From positions 1-35,106 of the forward strand of contig JAFGQE010000085.1 in NCBI GenBank assembly GCA_016935835.1: a DNA stretch of 35,106 bases. Direction: 5' to 3'. Both the position numbers and the translations under genes were made by a program. Of this stretch, positions 1-7,490 are shown piece by piece; position 1 is the first letter of the stretch; each line of letters starts with the position of its first letter. The stretch comes from Clostridia bacterium. GTDB taxonomy: Bacteria; Bacillota; Clostridia; DUPQ01. The notes below the pieces were generated by a model. That model did no database searches and had not been told where the DNA came from. It worked only from the letters and a program-made list of their open reading frames with translations.

Positions 1-605
1 AGCGCCTTTTCGATTCTTTTCATATCCGGATGAACGGAACAGTCGCCGCCGGAGTAAAGCGAATAGGCATAGCCGGTGCCGACAACCTCGCCGGGCATGA
101 TGACAACAATGCTTACGTCGTCGAATTCAGGAAGGATCCTCAGTTTTTCGCCTCTTCCAAAAGCGCGCTGCGTTCCGCCCATGACGCAGAAAGGAACATC
201 CGACCCGACCCGCAATGCCAATTCTTGCAGTTTCTCAGTGCCATAATTAGTACAGTATAGTTTGTCCAGTCCGCGCAGGACGGCCGCGGCATCGCTGCTT
301 CCCCCTCCAAGCCCCGAAAACGAGGGTATGTTCTTTTCAATTGTGATGTGCACCCCTGATTTTTGCGGATTTATTCCCGCTGAATCCAGGAAGACCTCTG
401 CGGCAGCATAAGCGGTATTGGTTCTTCCGGTCGGGATGGACGGGTCATCGCAGCAAATGTTTATGCCGCGGTCAATCTTAAGAACTATTATGTCGCACAG
501 CGATATGCTTTGCATGATGGTGTCTATGTCATGGTATCCATCGGATCTCTTCCTAAGAATATTAAGTCCGAGGTTAATCTTTGCAAAGGCTTTTTCACGT
601 ATCAT
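1..605 (-). CDS. ispE: IspE, 4-diphosphocytidyl-2-C-methyl-D-erythritol kinase (partial, 3' end outside window)
   Basis: GHMP kinase that phosphorylates CDP-methylerythritol in the cytosolic MEP isoprenoid pathway. The ORF track does not list it because the frame runs off the left edge. Reading the minus strand from the ATG at 605 gives an N-terminus with AKINLGLNIL and DGYHDIDTIMQ. The ATP-binding loop PSFSGLGGGSSDAAA follows, then GSDVPFCVMGGTQRAFGRGE, all characteristic of IspE. About 201 of the usual 280-300 residues are present. A GGAG ribosome binding site lies about 8 bases before the ATG. The gene starts 18 bases after the stop of the threonine dehydrogenase gene on the same strand, so the two are probably co-transcribed. 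The listed minus ORF at 140-340 is a frame shadow of this gene. Confidence 0.93.
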   Translation of the reverse strand, partial: MIREKAFAKINLGLNILRKRSDGYHDIDTIMQSISLCDIIVLKIDRGINICCDDPSIPTGRTNTAYAAAEVFLDSAGINPQKSGVHITIEKNIPSFSGLGGGSSDAAAVLRGLDKLYCTNYGTEKLQELALRVGSDVPFCVMGGTQRAFGRGEKLRILPEFDDVSIVVIMPGEVVGTGYAYSLYSGGDCSVHPDMKRIEKA

Positions 606-623
606 ATCAAACTCCGGTCCGGC

Positions 624-1655
624 CTAGACATTCAGCAAGACCTTGATTGCCTCGTTTCTTTCCATCATCAAAAAACCGCGGTTGATGTCCTCCATGGATA
701 TTTCATGGGTGATTACGGGGTCAATGGAAGAGGAATGGGTAAGAAGAAACCTGTCGCACTGTTCCCATGTCTCATACATTCTTCTGCCGCTGACGCCTTT
801 TACAGTCAGTCCCTTGAATATTATGCGGTTGCTGATGTCAAGGGTGATGTCGGCGGGAGGAAGACCAAGCAAAGCCATGTCCCCGCCTTTTGCTATTATA
901 TTGAAAGAAAGAAGGATGGCCGACGGCGCTCCGCTCATTTCAAGAACCACATCGGGGCCATGCCCGTTGAAATATTCAATTACCCTTGATCCCGTTCCCG
1001 CCTCAAAAGGATTGATGGCAATGTCGGCGCCTATCTTCATGGCGATTTTACGCTTGAACTCGTTGGGCTCGCTGACCATGATTTTATCAGCCCCCATATA
1101 CCTGGCAATGGCTATGGCAAAAAGTCCGATGGATCCCGCACCCGAAATGAACACGTTCCGTCCGCTGACAGGCGAAACGCTGACCGTGTGCATGGCGTTT
1201 CCCAAGGGATCCATTATTGATCCGTATTTGTCGGCGATTTCATCCTTAAGCGGCCAGACATTTGAGGCGGGCATCATAAGATATTCGGCAAAACACCCGT
1301 CCCTGTCGACGCCTATGATCCGCACATTGTCGCATATGTGGAAATTTCCATCCAGGCAGCTCTTGCATTTGTTGCAAACTATATGTCCTTCCGCCGATAC
1401 CCGCTGGCCAGCCTTAAGGTGACTGACGTTCCTGCCGGCTGTTTCAATTACACCGGCAAACTCATGGCCGATTATCAGCGGCGGTTTTATTCTTTCCTCC
1501 GACCACCGGTCCCAGGAATATATATGGAAATCAGTTCCGCATATGCCTGCCTTTTTGATTTTTATAAGGACATCATCATCCGATATCACCGGAATTTCCG
1601 TATTTCCAATCTCTATGTTGCCTTTGCCGGGCCTTGCTTTAAGTATTGCCTTCAT
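624..1655 (-). CDS. tdh: L-threonine 3-dehydrogenase (zinc-dependent medium-chain dehydrogenase)
   Basis: Predicted NAD+-dependent oxidation of L-threonine to 2-amino-3-ketobutyrate, which is then split to glycine and acetyl-CoA. The length of 343 residues is typical of Tdh (E. coli 341). The catalytic zinc ligands are visible as C39 in GICGTD and H64-E65 in IIGHEF. The structural zinc site is C94, C97, C100 and C108. The Rossmann loop SGAGSIG lies near residues 171-177. The stretch DPLGNAMHT and the C-terminal FKGLTVKG...GRRMYETW are the features that separate Tdh from sorbitol or generic alcohol dehydrogenases. It sits 45 bases downstream of the CDF transporter and just upstream of ispE, with an AAGGG ribosome binding site. 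Activity on a related polyol or 2,3-butanediol cannot be excluded by motifs alone. Confidence 0.88.
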   Translation of the reverse strand: MKAILKARPGKGNIEIGNTEIPVISDDDVLIKIKKAGICGTDFHIYSWDRWSEERIKPPLIIGHEFAGVIETAGRNVSHLKAGQRVSAEGHIVCNKCKSCLDGNFHICDNVRIIGVDRDGCFAEYLMMPASNVWPLKDEIADKYGSIMDPLGNAMHTVSVSPVSGRNVFISGAGSIGLFAIAIARYMGADKIMVSEPNEFKRKIAMKIGADIAINPFEAGTGSRVIEYFNGHGPDVVLEMSGAPSAILLSFNIIAKGGDMALLGLPPADITLDISNRIIFKGLTVKGVSGRRMYETWEQCDRFLLTHSSSIDPVITHEISMEDINRGFLMMERNEAIKVLLNV

Positions 1656-1700
1656 CAGGATACCCTTTCTATAATTAAAATCAATGCGTTCAATGCTGTC

Positions 1701-2621
1701 TCAGGTTCCTCCGCAGTCTTTTGAAAATACAGATTTGTTAGAGCAGTTGTCCGGATTTTCAATTTCAATGGTTACATCCTGTATGCCCATTTCACCCAGG
1801 GTGGCCTTGATGCTTCTCTTGATTTCAACGGTTTCCGTTATATCAGGATTATCGCGCACGCAAAGATGAAAAGTCATTATATTGTTTTCCCCGTCCAGGG
1901 TCCATAGCTTGGTGCCGTGTATGTTGAGTACCCCGGGATGCCTTTTGGCTATTTCCCTTTCGATTTCCTCGACATTATATCCCTCGGGGACGGCCTGAAG
2001 AAATATCTTGATGATCTGACTGAAATTCTGGAAAATATTTTTCAGAACAAAAGCCGTTATGAGAAGCGAAAGCACAGGGTCCAGAACAGGGATTTCCACA
2101 AATACAAGCACAATGCTTATTATAAGGACGGCAACCCAGCCAAGCACATCCTCAAGCAAGTGAAGCGAAACAACCCTCTCTGCGATTTTCTTTCCCCTTC
2201 TCAGCTGAAGCACGGCTGCGCCGTTTATGATAATCCCAAGGACGGCAAGGACGATCATGCCGCGGGCATCGGGAAGTTCGGGACTGAAAAGCCTCGGGAC
2301 CGCCCGGACTATTACGAATCCAGATCCAACCAGAAGAACCATTGCATTTACAAGGGCTCCGATCAATGAAAGCCTCTTATACCCGTAGGTGTAGACGAAA
2401 TTGCCCTTTTTACCGGAACGTTTTTCCAAAAACCACGACAAACCAAGGGAAAGGCTGTCGCCCAGGTCATGTATGGCGTCGGAAAGAATGGCAACGCTGT
2501 TAGTAAGTATCCCTCCGACCAGCTCAATGATTACGAATGCGGCATTAAGAAAAAAGGCAATGCCGATGTTCCTGCGGCTGTTGGTATCGGATGAGTGGAC
2601 ATGTGCGTGATTGTGCGGCAT
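1701..2621 (-). CDS. Cation diffusion facilitator (CDF) Zn/Cd/Co exporter, CzcD/ZitB-like
   Basis: Membrane antiporter that exports divalent metal, most likely zinc, in exchange for protons. It has 306 residues, a histidine-rich cytosolic N-terminus (HNHAHVH) and about six membrane segments. The intramembrane zinc site is visible as HxxxD in helix 2 (H51, D55) and HxxxD in helix 5 (H154, D158). The double HxxxD is the pattern of zinc/cadmium rather than iron/manganese CDF members. A C-terminal cytosolic domain of about 90 residues is present, ending in a Cys-containing tail. The start is fixed by a GGAGGA site 6-7 bases before the ATG. It is first in a minus-strand run that continues to tdh and ispE. 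No metal-regulator gene lies beside it. Confidence 0.9.
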   Translation of the reverse strand: MPHNHAHVHSSDTNSRRNIGIAFFLNAAFVIIELVGGILTNSVAILSDAIHDLGDSLSLGLSWFLEKRSGKKGNFVYTYGYKRLSLIGALVNAMVLLVGSGFVIVRAVPRLFSPELPDARGMIVLAVLGIIINGAAVLQLRRGKKIAERVVSLHLLEDVLGWVAVLIISIVLVFVEIPVLDPVLSLLITAFVLKNIFQNFSQIIKIFLQAVPEGYNVEEIEREIAKRHPGVLNIHGTKLWTLDGENNIMTFHLCVRDNPDITETVEIKRSIKATLGEMGIQDVTIEIENPDNCSNKSVFSKDCGGT

Positions 2622-2638
2622 AGGCTTCCTCCACCCAT

Positions 2639-2644
2639 ATTATA
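2639..2644 (-). promoter_or_regulatory. Possible -10 box for the CDF-tdh-ispE run
   Basis: A perfect TATAAT on the minus strand lies about 18 bases before the CDF start codon and would give a very short leader. No convincing -35 box sits at the right distance, so the call is tentative. Confidence 0.35.
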
Positions 2645-2767
2645 TATCAAAATACCCGATTGTATTTAGCGAAGAACGGAAAACCAAATTTATATCCATA
2701 TGCGGCTAAAGGGCGCGGCAACAGGCTGAAGGCTTTCGGATTATCGCGGCGGTGTTTTTCTGAAGAC

Positions 2768-2794
2768 AAAAAAAGAGGGCTGGCGCCCTCTTTT
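2768..2794 (-). terminator. Rho-independent terminator after the purine permease gene
   Basis: On the minus strand the RNA forms GAGGGC/GCCCTC with flanking A/U pairs and then runs into seven U residues. It lies 13 bases past the permease stop codon. The bases between it and the CDF start (2622-2767) hold only the CDF promoter region; I see no gene there. Confidence 0.85.
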
Positions 2795-2806
2795 CAATAT
2801 TGATTT

Positions 2807-4120
2807 TTACAACAGCGGGATTATGAGCTTCAGTAGGAAAAGCACAACGATTACATACATCATCGGATGAATGTCCTTGCCCTTTTTATTGATTAGCTGA
2901 AGGATTGTAAACGTAATGAAACCGAACATCATGCCGTCCGCTATGCTGCTTACTATGGGCATAATGACAATGGTAAGGAACGCCGGTATTGCGTTGGTGT
3001 AATCCGTGAAGTCAATGTCCTTGATGGCCTTCATCATCATAAGTCCTACGATTATCAAGGCCGGTGCGGTTGCAAATGCCGGAACCGCAAGGAATATGGG
3101 CGAGAAAAACAGGGCCAGAATGAACATGCCCGCCGCGGAAACAGCCGTCAGACCGGTTCTTCCACCGACCTCAACGCCTGCCGCACTCTCGATGTAGCTT
3201 GTTACCGTCGATGTTCCAAGAACAGCACCTGCGGTCGTGCCTACGGCATCGGCCATGAGGGCGCCCTTCGCATTGGCCAGCTGGCCTTTTTCATCAAGAA
3301 GATTTGCCTGGCTTGCAACTCCAACAAGGGTTCCGATAGTGTCAAACATGTCAACCATAAGGAAGGCGAATACGATGACCAGGAAATCGATTCCGAGTTT
3401 CAATGCTCCGCTGAAATCGAACTTGAAGAAGATCGGAGCTATCGAAGGAGGCATTGATATGATCGCTGAAGGATACAGGCTGAACAAACCTGCACCAGGG
3501 TCGGGAACATACCATCCGATGGCCTGTGCGCCGACGCCAAGAAGGTAAGTAAGAAGAATTCCCCAGAGGATCGAACCCTTGACCTTGAAATAAAGCATTA
3601 CGCCCATTGCGAGAAGACCGACGAAAGCGAGGATTACCTGCGGAGACGTGAAGCTTACGCCAACGGAAAAACCAAGCCCGGTCTGAAATCCGATGAAGGC
3701 GATGAAAAGGCCTATTCCTGCGGTTATGGCAAGCTTCAGGTTCTTCGGTATCGCATTTACAATGGCTTCCCTGAATTTAAAGAGAGTGAGGAGTATGAAG
3801 ATAAGGCCTTCGATCAATATTGCCGTAAGGACTATCTGCCATGACACCCCGCCCGCTACGATACTGGCAAAGAACGCGTTGAGTCCCATTCCCGATGCGA
3901 GGGCTACAGGGTAATTTGCGAAAAATGCCATGCACAATGTTCCTATGATTGCGGCTATTGCCGTTGCGGTGAACAACGCACCCGAATCCATTCCCGTGCT
4001 GGAAAGAATCAATGGGTTTACGGCAAGAATGTAAGCCATTGCCAGAAACGTCGTAATGCCTGCGATCATTTCTGTTTTTACATCGGTGCCGTGCTCCTTG
4101 AGCTTGAACAACTTCTGCAT
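2807..4120 (-). CDS. AzgA-type NCS2 purine permease (adenine/guanine/hypoxanthine:H+ symporter), PbuG/PbuO-like
   Basis: Inner-membrane purine base uptake protein. It has 437 residues with roughly 12-14 hydrophobic segments. The N-terminal TEMIAGITTFLAMAYI and MGLNAFFA are signature stretches of the AzgA branch of NCS2 transporters. The conserved segment DMFDTIGTLVGVASQANLLD and the later GTSTVTSYIESAAGVEVGGRTGLT also belong to this branch. These distinguish it from the xanthine/uracil branch. The ATG has a GGAGG site 7 bases upstream. It is a single-gene transcript: a consensus promoter and a 120-base leader stand upstream, and a strong terminator stands downstream. Which purine it prefers cannot be told from sequence. 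Confidence 0.9.
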   Translation of the reverse strand: MQKLFKLKEHGTDVKTEMIAGITTFLAMAYILAVNPLILSSTGMDSGALFTATAIAAIIGTLCMAFFANYPVALASGMGLNAFFASIVAGGVSWQIVLTAILIEGLIFILLTLFKFREAIVNAIPKNLKLAITAGIGLFIAFIGFQTGLGFSVGVSFTSPQVILAFVGLLAMGVMLYFKVKGSILWGILLTYLLGVGAQAIGWYVPDPGAGLFSLYPSAIISMPPSIAPIFFKFDFSGALKLGIDFLVIVFAFLMVDMFDTIGTLVGVASQANLLDEKGQLANAKGALMADAVGTTAGAVLGTSTVTSYIESAAGVEVGGRTGLTAVSAAGMFILALFFSPIFLAVPAFATAPALIIVGLMMMKAIKDIDFTDYTNAIPAFLTIVIMPIVSSIADGMMFGFITFTILQLINKKGKDIHPMMYVIVVLFLLKLIIPLL

Positions 4121-4240
4121 AAGACAACCTCCAAAAAAGATTTGATATATGGATTAAGCAAAGCATTCCCCGGCTTTGCCTGTTCCCGTATGATTTGGTT
4201 TGCGCAAGTTTCGTCCCCCCGGATGAAAAGCTTCAAACAT
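4121..4240 (-). promoter_or_regulatory. Structured 5' leader of the purine permease, unassigned class
   Basis: The predicted 120-base untranslated leader contains a 9-bp stem AGGCAAAGC/GCTTTGCTT with an 8-base loop, an upstream G-run and the palindrome TTGCGCAA. It lacks the conserved core of the purine riboswitch and I cannot match it to a known class. A regulatory role is inferred from its length, its structure and the permease context. Confidence 0.4.
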
Positions 4241-4246
4241 AGAAAG

Positions 4247-4275
4247 ATTATATAATTCAAAAAGACAATAGTCAA
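4247..4275 (-). promoter_or_regulatory. Sigma-A promoter of the purine permease
   Basis: TTGACT and a perfect TATAAT are separated by exactly 17 bases on the minus strand. Transcription should begin near 4240, giving a leader of about 120 bases. Confidence 0.85.
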
Positions 4276-4334
4276 TAAAATTTATTACCAGCTGCTAATA
4301 GCGCGAATAGATTTGAAAACAAGGCTGTCCAAAT

Positions 4335-4364
4335 AAAAAAGAGTCTGATGAAAAGACTCTTTTT
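4335..4364 (-). terminator. Terminator after the DUF4870-like gene (near-symmetric)
   Basis: Stem AAAAAGAGTC/GACTCTTTTT with a 9-base loop. Read on the minus strand, it follows the DUF4870-like stop codon by about 20 bases and ends in a U-run. It is symmetric enough to work in both directions, and it insulates the permease promoter from the upstream gene. Confidence 0.85.
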
Positions 4365-4385
4365 CAACAAATTATTCCAACCAAA

Positions 4386-4694
4386 TCATTTGTATACAGT
4401 GAACAATGTTCCTATTACCGGCAAGGGTTTCTGCTGCATGTTGACGGCGTTGATTATTCCAATTATCGCAAGGACAAACAATGCGATTCCGCCGACCCAG
4501 CTGACTACTCCGCCGATTACGGGAATGTATCCGATAATACCGACGATAACACTGAAAATCGTCAGGATTATCCCCTGGTTTATATGGAATTTTACGAATG
4601 GATCATTTTTATGCTCGGTAAGAAGGGGAACAATCCATAAAATCCATAAATAACACAAAACCGCCATAACCTTATTATTGCTGCTATCTGCCAT
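4386..4694 (-). CDS. Small DUF4870-like (Tic20-like) membrane protein
   Basis: Function unknown. The listed ORF is 186 residues, but the real start is the internal ATG at 4694, which has a GGAGC site 6-7 bases upstream. It yields 102 residues beginning MADSSNN. The protein has three to four hydrophobic segments. The features usual for DUF4870 proteins are visible: an N-terminal helix with LWILWIVPLL, a short polar loop carrying HKNDPFVKFHINQG, then glycine-rich membrane helices and a short cytosolic tail. The conserved His/Asn-rich loop is the family hallmark. It is monocistronic, with an extended -10 promoter upstream and a terminator downstream. No enzymatic role can be assigned. Confidence 0.8.
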   Translation of the reverse strand: MADSSNNKVMAVLCYLWILWIVPLLTEHKNDPFVKFHINQGIILTIFSVIVGIIGYIPVIGGVVSWVGGIALFVLAIIGIINAVNMQQKPLPVIGTLFTVYK

Positions 4695-4727
4695 TTTGAA
4701 GCTCCTTTCACATGTTTGAATAAAGAT

Positions 4728-4736
4728 ATTATACCA
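4728..4736 (-). promoter_or_regulatory. Extended -10 promoter for the DUF4870-like gene
   Basis: On the minus strand the sequence reads TGGTATAAT, an extended -10 element, about 34 bases before the start codon. No good -35 is visible, which is acceptable for extended -10 promoters. Confidence 0.6.
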
Positions 4737-4820
4737 CTTAAAAAGCGTTGGCACACCATTAAATATAACCCTGTACGGGCCAGGGAGGAATTTCAGTGGG
4801 ATAACAGCAGCATGAGGATG

Positions 4821-4826
4821 TATAAT
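4821..4826 (+). promoter_or_regulatory. Possible -10 box for the URO-D-like/methyltransferase pair
   Basis: A perfect TATAAT on the plus strand lies 37 bases before the URO-D-like start codon. The -35 region is poor, so this is tentative. Confidence 0.4.
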
Positions 4827-4862
4827 GACATTGGATGAAATTGAATTAAACGGAGGCATGCA

Positions 4863-5885
4863 ATGAATGGAAAAGAAATTTTTGCAATTATGGGGAAAGG
4901 TGAAAAACCGCCGGTAATTCCTTTTGTTCCGACAATATTCGAGCATAGCGCCAGGGTCATAGGCAGGAGGCCGTCCGAGATAGCGCTCGATGAAGACCTT
5001 TTGGTTGAAAGTCAGCTTGCCGCCTATGAATTATACCGGCACGACCTGGTCGCGGTCGGGGTTGATATTTATAACATTGAATTCGAGGCACTCGGCGCAA
5101 AAGTAAATTTCCCGGATAACGAGGAGCTCCCTTCGATTAGTGAAACAATGGTTGAAACGGCTGAAGACATCAGCAGGCTCAGGGTTCCGGATCCCGAAAA
5201 AGACGGAAGAATGCCTATGTTTCTTAATGCGGTCGATAGAATAAACAAAAAAATCGGTCACGAGGTCATCGTAAACGGGTCTGTTGCAGGTCCATTCACG
5301 CTTGCCGCCATAATGAGGGGATTTGAAAATTTTGTAATGGATCTTGTCATGGATCCGGATTTTGCATTTGAGCTGATGGAATTTGCAAACAAGGTAAGCC
5401 TCGCTTTTGCAAAGGGTTTCATCGAAAGGGGAGCCGGGATATCAATCAACGAATCATGGATTGCACCTCCTTTGCTGTCGCCGGCATTCTACGGCGATTA
5501 TGTGGTCGGATTTGAAAAGACTTTGATAGATGGGATTAAAAAGGCGGGACAAAGGAATGTTGCCCTGATAAGCGGGGGAAATACAACGGAAATACTTGAC
5601 GACATGGTCAGGACCGGAACATCTCTTCTTCTTGCCGACAGCGAATGCGACAGGAAATACTATAAAAAAATATGTGCGGAAAACGGAATATTGATGAGGG
5701 CGAGCATATCACCCGCAATTGTGGAAAAAGGGGATGCCGGTGAAATGAAAAAAGCCGCTTTGCAGGTCATCGGGGAATGCAATGATTATCAGAAATTTAT
5801 ATTCGGATGCGGGATAGTCAGTTATGATACCAAACCGGAGAGCGTGCTGGGGCTTAAGAAAATTGTGAGGGAATATGGCAACTGA
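4863..5885 (+). CDS. Uroporphyrinogen decarboxylase-fold protein (MtaA/CmuA-like, eroded zinc site)
   Basis: A member of the URO-D superfamily of TIM barrels, most like the cobamide-dependent methyltransferase branch rather than HemE. It has 340 residues, a normal family length. The recognisable stretches are GSVAGPFTLAAIMRG (about 139-153), SINESWIAPPLLSPAFY (about 194-210) and the C-terminal FGCGIVSYDTKPESV. Methyltransferases of this branch bind zinc with a H-x-C motif in a segment like HICGNT plus a later Cys. Here that segment is ISGGNTT (236-242), so both the His and the Cys are gone while the later Cys (C316) remains. HemE-type function is unlikely without other tetrapyrrole genes nearby. 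A GGAGG site lies 7 bases before the ATG. It overlaps the next gene by 11 bases. The substrate is unknown. Confidence 0.75.
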   Translation: MNGKEIFAIMGKGEKPPVIPFVPTIFEHSARVIGRRPSEIALDEDLLVESQLAAYELYRHDLVAVGVDIYNIEFEALGAKVNFPDNEELPSISETMVETAEDISRLRVPDPEKDGRMPMFLNAVDRINKKIGHEVIVNGSVAGPFTLAAIMRGFENFVMDLVMDPDFAFELMEFANKVSLAFAKGFIERGAGISINESWIAPPLLSPAFYGDYVVGFEKTLIDGIKKAGQRNVALISGGNTTEILDDMVRTGTSLLLADSECDRKYYKKICAENGILMRASISPAIVEKGDAGEMKKAALQVIGECNDYQKFIFGCGIVSYDTKPESVLGLKKIVREYGN

Positions 5886-6630
5886 ATTTGTTAAATCGAT
5901 GAAATATGATAAGGATTGGATAAGGCTCAACATGATGGGGCCCAATCCGATCCAGCTTCTGGAATTGCTTTCAAATAAAATGGACTTAAGGCAAGGGATG
6001 CGTGTTCTTGACCTTGGATGCGGGATGGCGCTGACCTCCATTTTTTTAGCCATGGAATTCAATGTTGAGACATGGGCGACAGATCTCTGGATACCTGCAT
6101 CCGCCAATTACAAGCGGATAATCGAAGCGGGACTTGATGGAAAGGTTCACCCAATACATGCCGAAGCCCATGACCTGCCATATGCGGATGAATTCTTCGA
6201 TGCAGTGGTAAGCATCGATGCATACCATTATTTTGGCACCGACCCCGGGTATATGGACGGATATTGCGCCAGACTGCTGAAGCCAGGCGGTCAAATAGGA
6301 GTTGTCGTGCCCGGTGTATCGTATGAAATCGGAGCAGGATTGTCCCCGGAAGGCCTGGAGGAATTCTGGGACAAGGATTTTGACACATTCCACACGGCGG
6401 ATTGGTGGGAGTCACTATGGAAAAAGAGCAATATGATAGAAACAGAAGTTTGCGAGAAAATGCCGCTTGGTAAAAAGATATGGCAGGAGTCCGAATGGAG
6501 ACAGGGCGAGCATGGGTCGGACAACGACAAAAGGATGCTCATGGCTGATAAAAACGACGCTCTTGCCATGATAATGCTGACCGGAAGAAGGAAATGTAAA
6601 ACAGGCGGTTTGATTGAAACATCAGAATGA
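5875..6630 (+). CDS. Class I SAM-dependent methyltransferase
   Basis: Predicted cytosolic methyltransferase with the seven-strand Rossmann fold. The SAM-binding motif I is VLDLGCG (residues 44-50). It is followed by LTSIFLAMEF and by ATDLWI, where the acidic residue would contact the SAM ribose. The stretch HAEAHDLPYADEFFDAVVSIDAYHYFG is motif II/III and includes the DLPF-like segment common in small-molecule methyltransferases. The 251-residue length is complete. The start codon lies inside the 3' end of the URO-D-like gene (ATGGCAACTGA), so translation is probably coupled. The substrate is unknown. The pairing suggests the two proteins act on one metabolite or one methyl-transfer route, which is inference. 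Confidence 0.82.
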   Translation: MATEFVKSMKYDKDWIRLNMMGPNPIQLLELLSNKMDLRQGMRVLDLGCGMALTSIFLAMEFNVETWATDLWIPASANYKRIIEAGLDGKVHPIHAEAHDLPYADEFFDAVVSIDAYHYFGTDPGYMDGYCARLLKPGGQIGVVVPGVSYEIGAGLSPEGLEEFWDKDFDTFHTADWWESLWKKSNMIETEVCEKMPLGKKIWQESEWRQGEHGSDNDKRMLMADKNDALAMIMLTGRRKCKTGGLIETSE

Positions 6631-6635
6631 GGCAA

Positions 6636-6668
6636 TAAAAAGCCACCCCGGATAAGGAGTGGCCTTTT
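6636..6668. terminator. Bidirectional terminator between the methyltransferase and tRNA-Arg
   Basis: Stem GCCAC(C)CC/GG(A)GTGGC with A-rich and T-rich flanks on either side. It can end the plus-strand methyltransferase transcript, and it ends the minus-strand tRNA transcript with a five-U run just past the CCA end. Confidence 0.75.
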
Positions 6669-6744
6669 GGCGCGCCCAACAGGATTTGAACCCGAAACCT
6701 TTCGGTCCGTAGCCGAACGCTCTATCCAATTGAGCTATGGGCGC
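6668..6744 (-). tRNA. tRNA-Arg, anticodon ACG, with encoded CCA
   Basis: The minus strand folds into a full cloverleaf. The acceptor stem is GCGCCCA/TGGGCGC, the D stem is GCTC/GAGC, and the anticodon stem TTCGG/CCGAA holds the loop CTACGGA, so the anticodon is ACG. The T loop is TTCAAAT. It is 77 bases long including a genomically encoded CCA. A34 is normally deaminated to inosine to read CGU, CGC and CGA. A likely AT-rich promoter sits immediately upstream on the minus strand near 6750-6785. Confidence 0.95.
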
Positions 6745-6901
6745 AAGCGTAATATATAATAATATAATAATAGTGAAAAAGCAATACGATGGACATGCGC
6801 GGCATCCGATGTACAATGTACAGCGAAGCAAAGAGTGGTTTGACAAGATACAGGGAACAAAATCGCATATTGAGCGTCAAATAAATATACGGGCGGGATT
6901 G

Positions 6902-7420
6902 ATGGAAAACACGAACATTGAAAACAAGACATACACAATGAAGGCTTATAAATACGACGGAAGGCTGCATTACGAGCAACCACTGCAACTGGAGGGGAGG
7001 TTTCGCGACCATTTGGTTCTTTCGGGAGCCGGCGGAAGGAAGCTGACACATTATACGAGGGATGCCGTCTATACATTTCGCGAGACATCAAGGGAATTCT
7101 TTTTTTTGGACCGCTGGTATACCGCGGCGCTTGTCTACGGCGGGCATGGGGAAGTTCAGTATGTGTACTGCAATATAGCGGTCCCTTGCCGTATAACGGA
7201 TGAAACCGTGGAATTCGTTGACCTTGATGTCGATGTGATTGTAAGAGCGGGCAGGATAGAGGTTCTTGACATGGACGAGTTTGAGGAGAACAGATCAAAA
7301 TACGGCTATGAGGAAAGTCTTGTTGCCAGGGTATTGCAGGCGGTCGATGAAGTAAAAAGTGACATTCTGGAAAGAGCATACCCGTTTGAAGATGTTGTTT
7401 TAAATAACAGCAAGCCATAG
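6902..7420 (+). CDS. DUF402 domain protein (NtdP/FAU-1 family)
   Basis: Predicted small cytosolic protein of the DUF402 family, some of whose members are nucleoside tri/diphosphate phosphatases. The recognisable features are KYDGRLHYEQP near the N-terminus, FFFLDRWYTAALVYG, YVYCNIAVPCRI, and the acidic segment EFVDLDVDVIVRAG followed by DMDEF. The aromatic/Cys and acidic runs are the family core, with metal-binding acidic residues in the last part. The listed ORF begins inside the tRNA gene and cannot be right. I place the start at the ATG at 6902, which gives 172 residues; the ATG at 6938 is also plausible because family homology begins there. Neither has a strong ribosome binding site. The next promoter starts right after the stop codon. 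Confidence 0.78.
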   Translation: MENTNIENKTYTMKAYKYDGRLHYEQPLQLEGRFRDHLVLSGAGGRKLTHYTRDAVYTFRETSREFFFLDRWYTAALVYGGHGEVQYVYCNIAVPCRITDETVEFVDLDVDVIVRAGRIEVLDMDEFEENRSKYGYEESLVARVLQAVDEVKSDILERAYPFEDVVLNNSKP

Positions 7421-7449
7421 TTTACAAAGAAACAGACAGAGTATATAAT
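7421..7449 (+). promoter_or_regulatory. Sigma-A promoter of the lipoprotein gene
   Basis: TTTACA and TATAAT are spaced by 17 bases, directly after the DUF402 stop codon. Transcription should start near 7456, giving a leader of about 35 bases that carries the AAGGAGGG ribosome binding site. Confidence 0.82.
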
Positions 7450-7490
7450 TTATAAGAGTCTTGAAAAAAGCATTTACAAGGAGGGAAATG

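Noticed and set aside
140-340. 66-residue minus ORF
   Set aside because: It is a frame shadow of ispE, which reads through this region in another frame.
4121-4240. Cyclic-di-GMP-I or purine riboswitch in the permease leader
   Set aside because: CAAACC and GCAAAGCC echo the former, but its second half (tetraloop-receptor arm) is missing and the spacing is off. The purine riboswitch core is absent altogether.
4695-4946. N-terminal 84 residues of the listed 186-residue minus ORF
   Set aside because: They precede a good ribosome site and promoter and overlap the divergent URO-D gene; the real protein starts at 4694.
6737-7420. 227-residue ORF as listed
   Set aside because: Its start lies inside the tRNA-Arg gene on the other strand and the first 50 residues have no family match; I shortened it to 6902.
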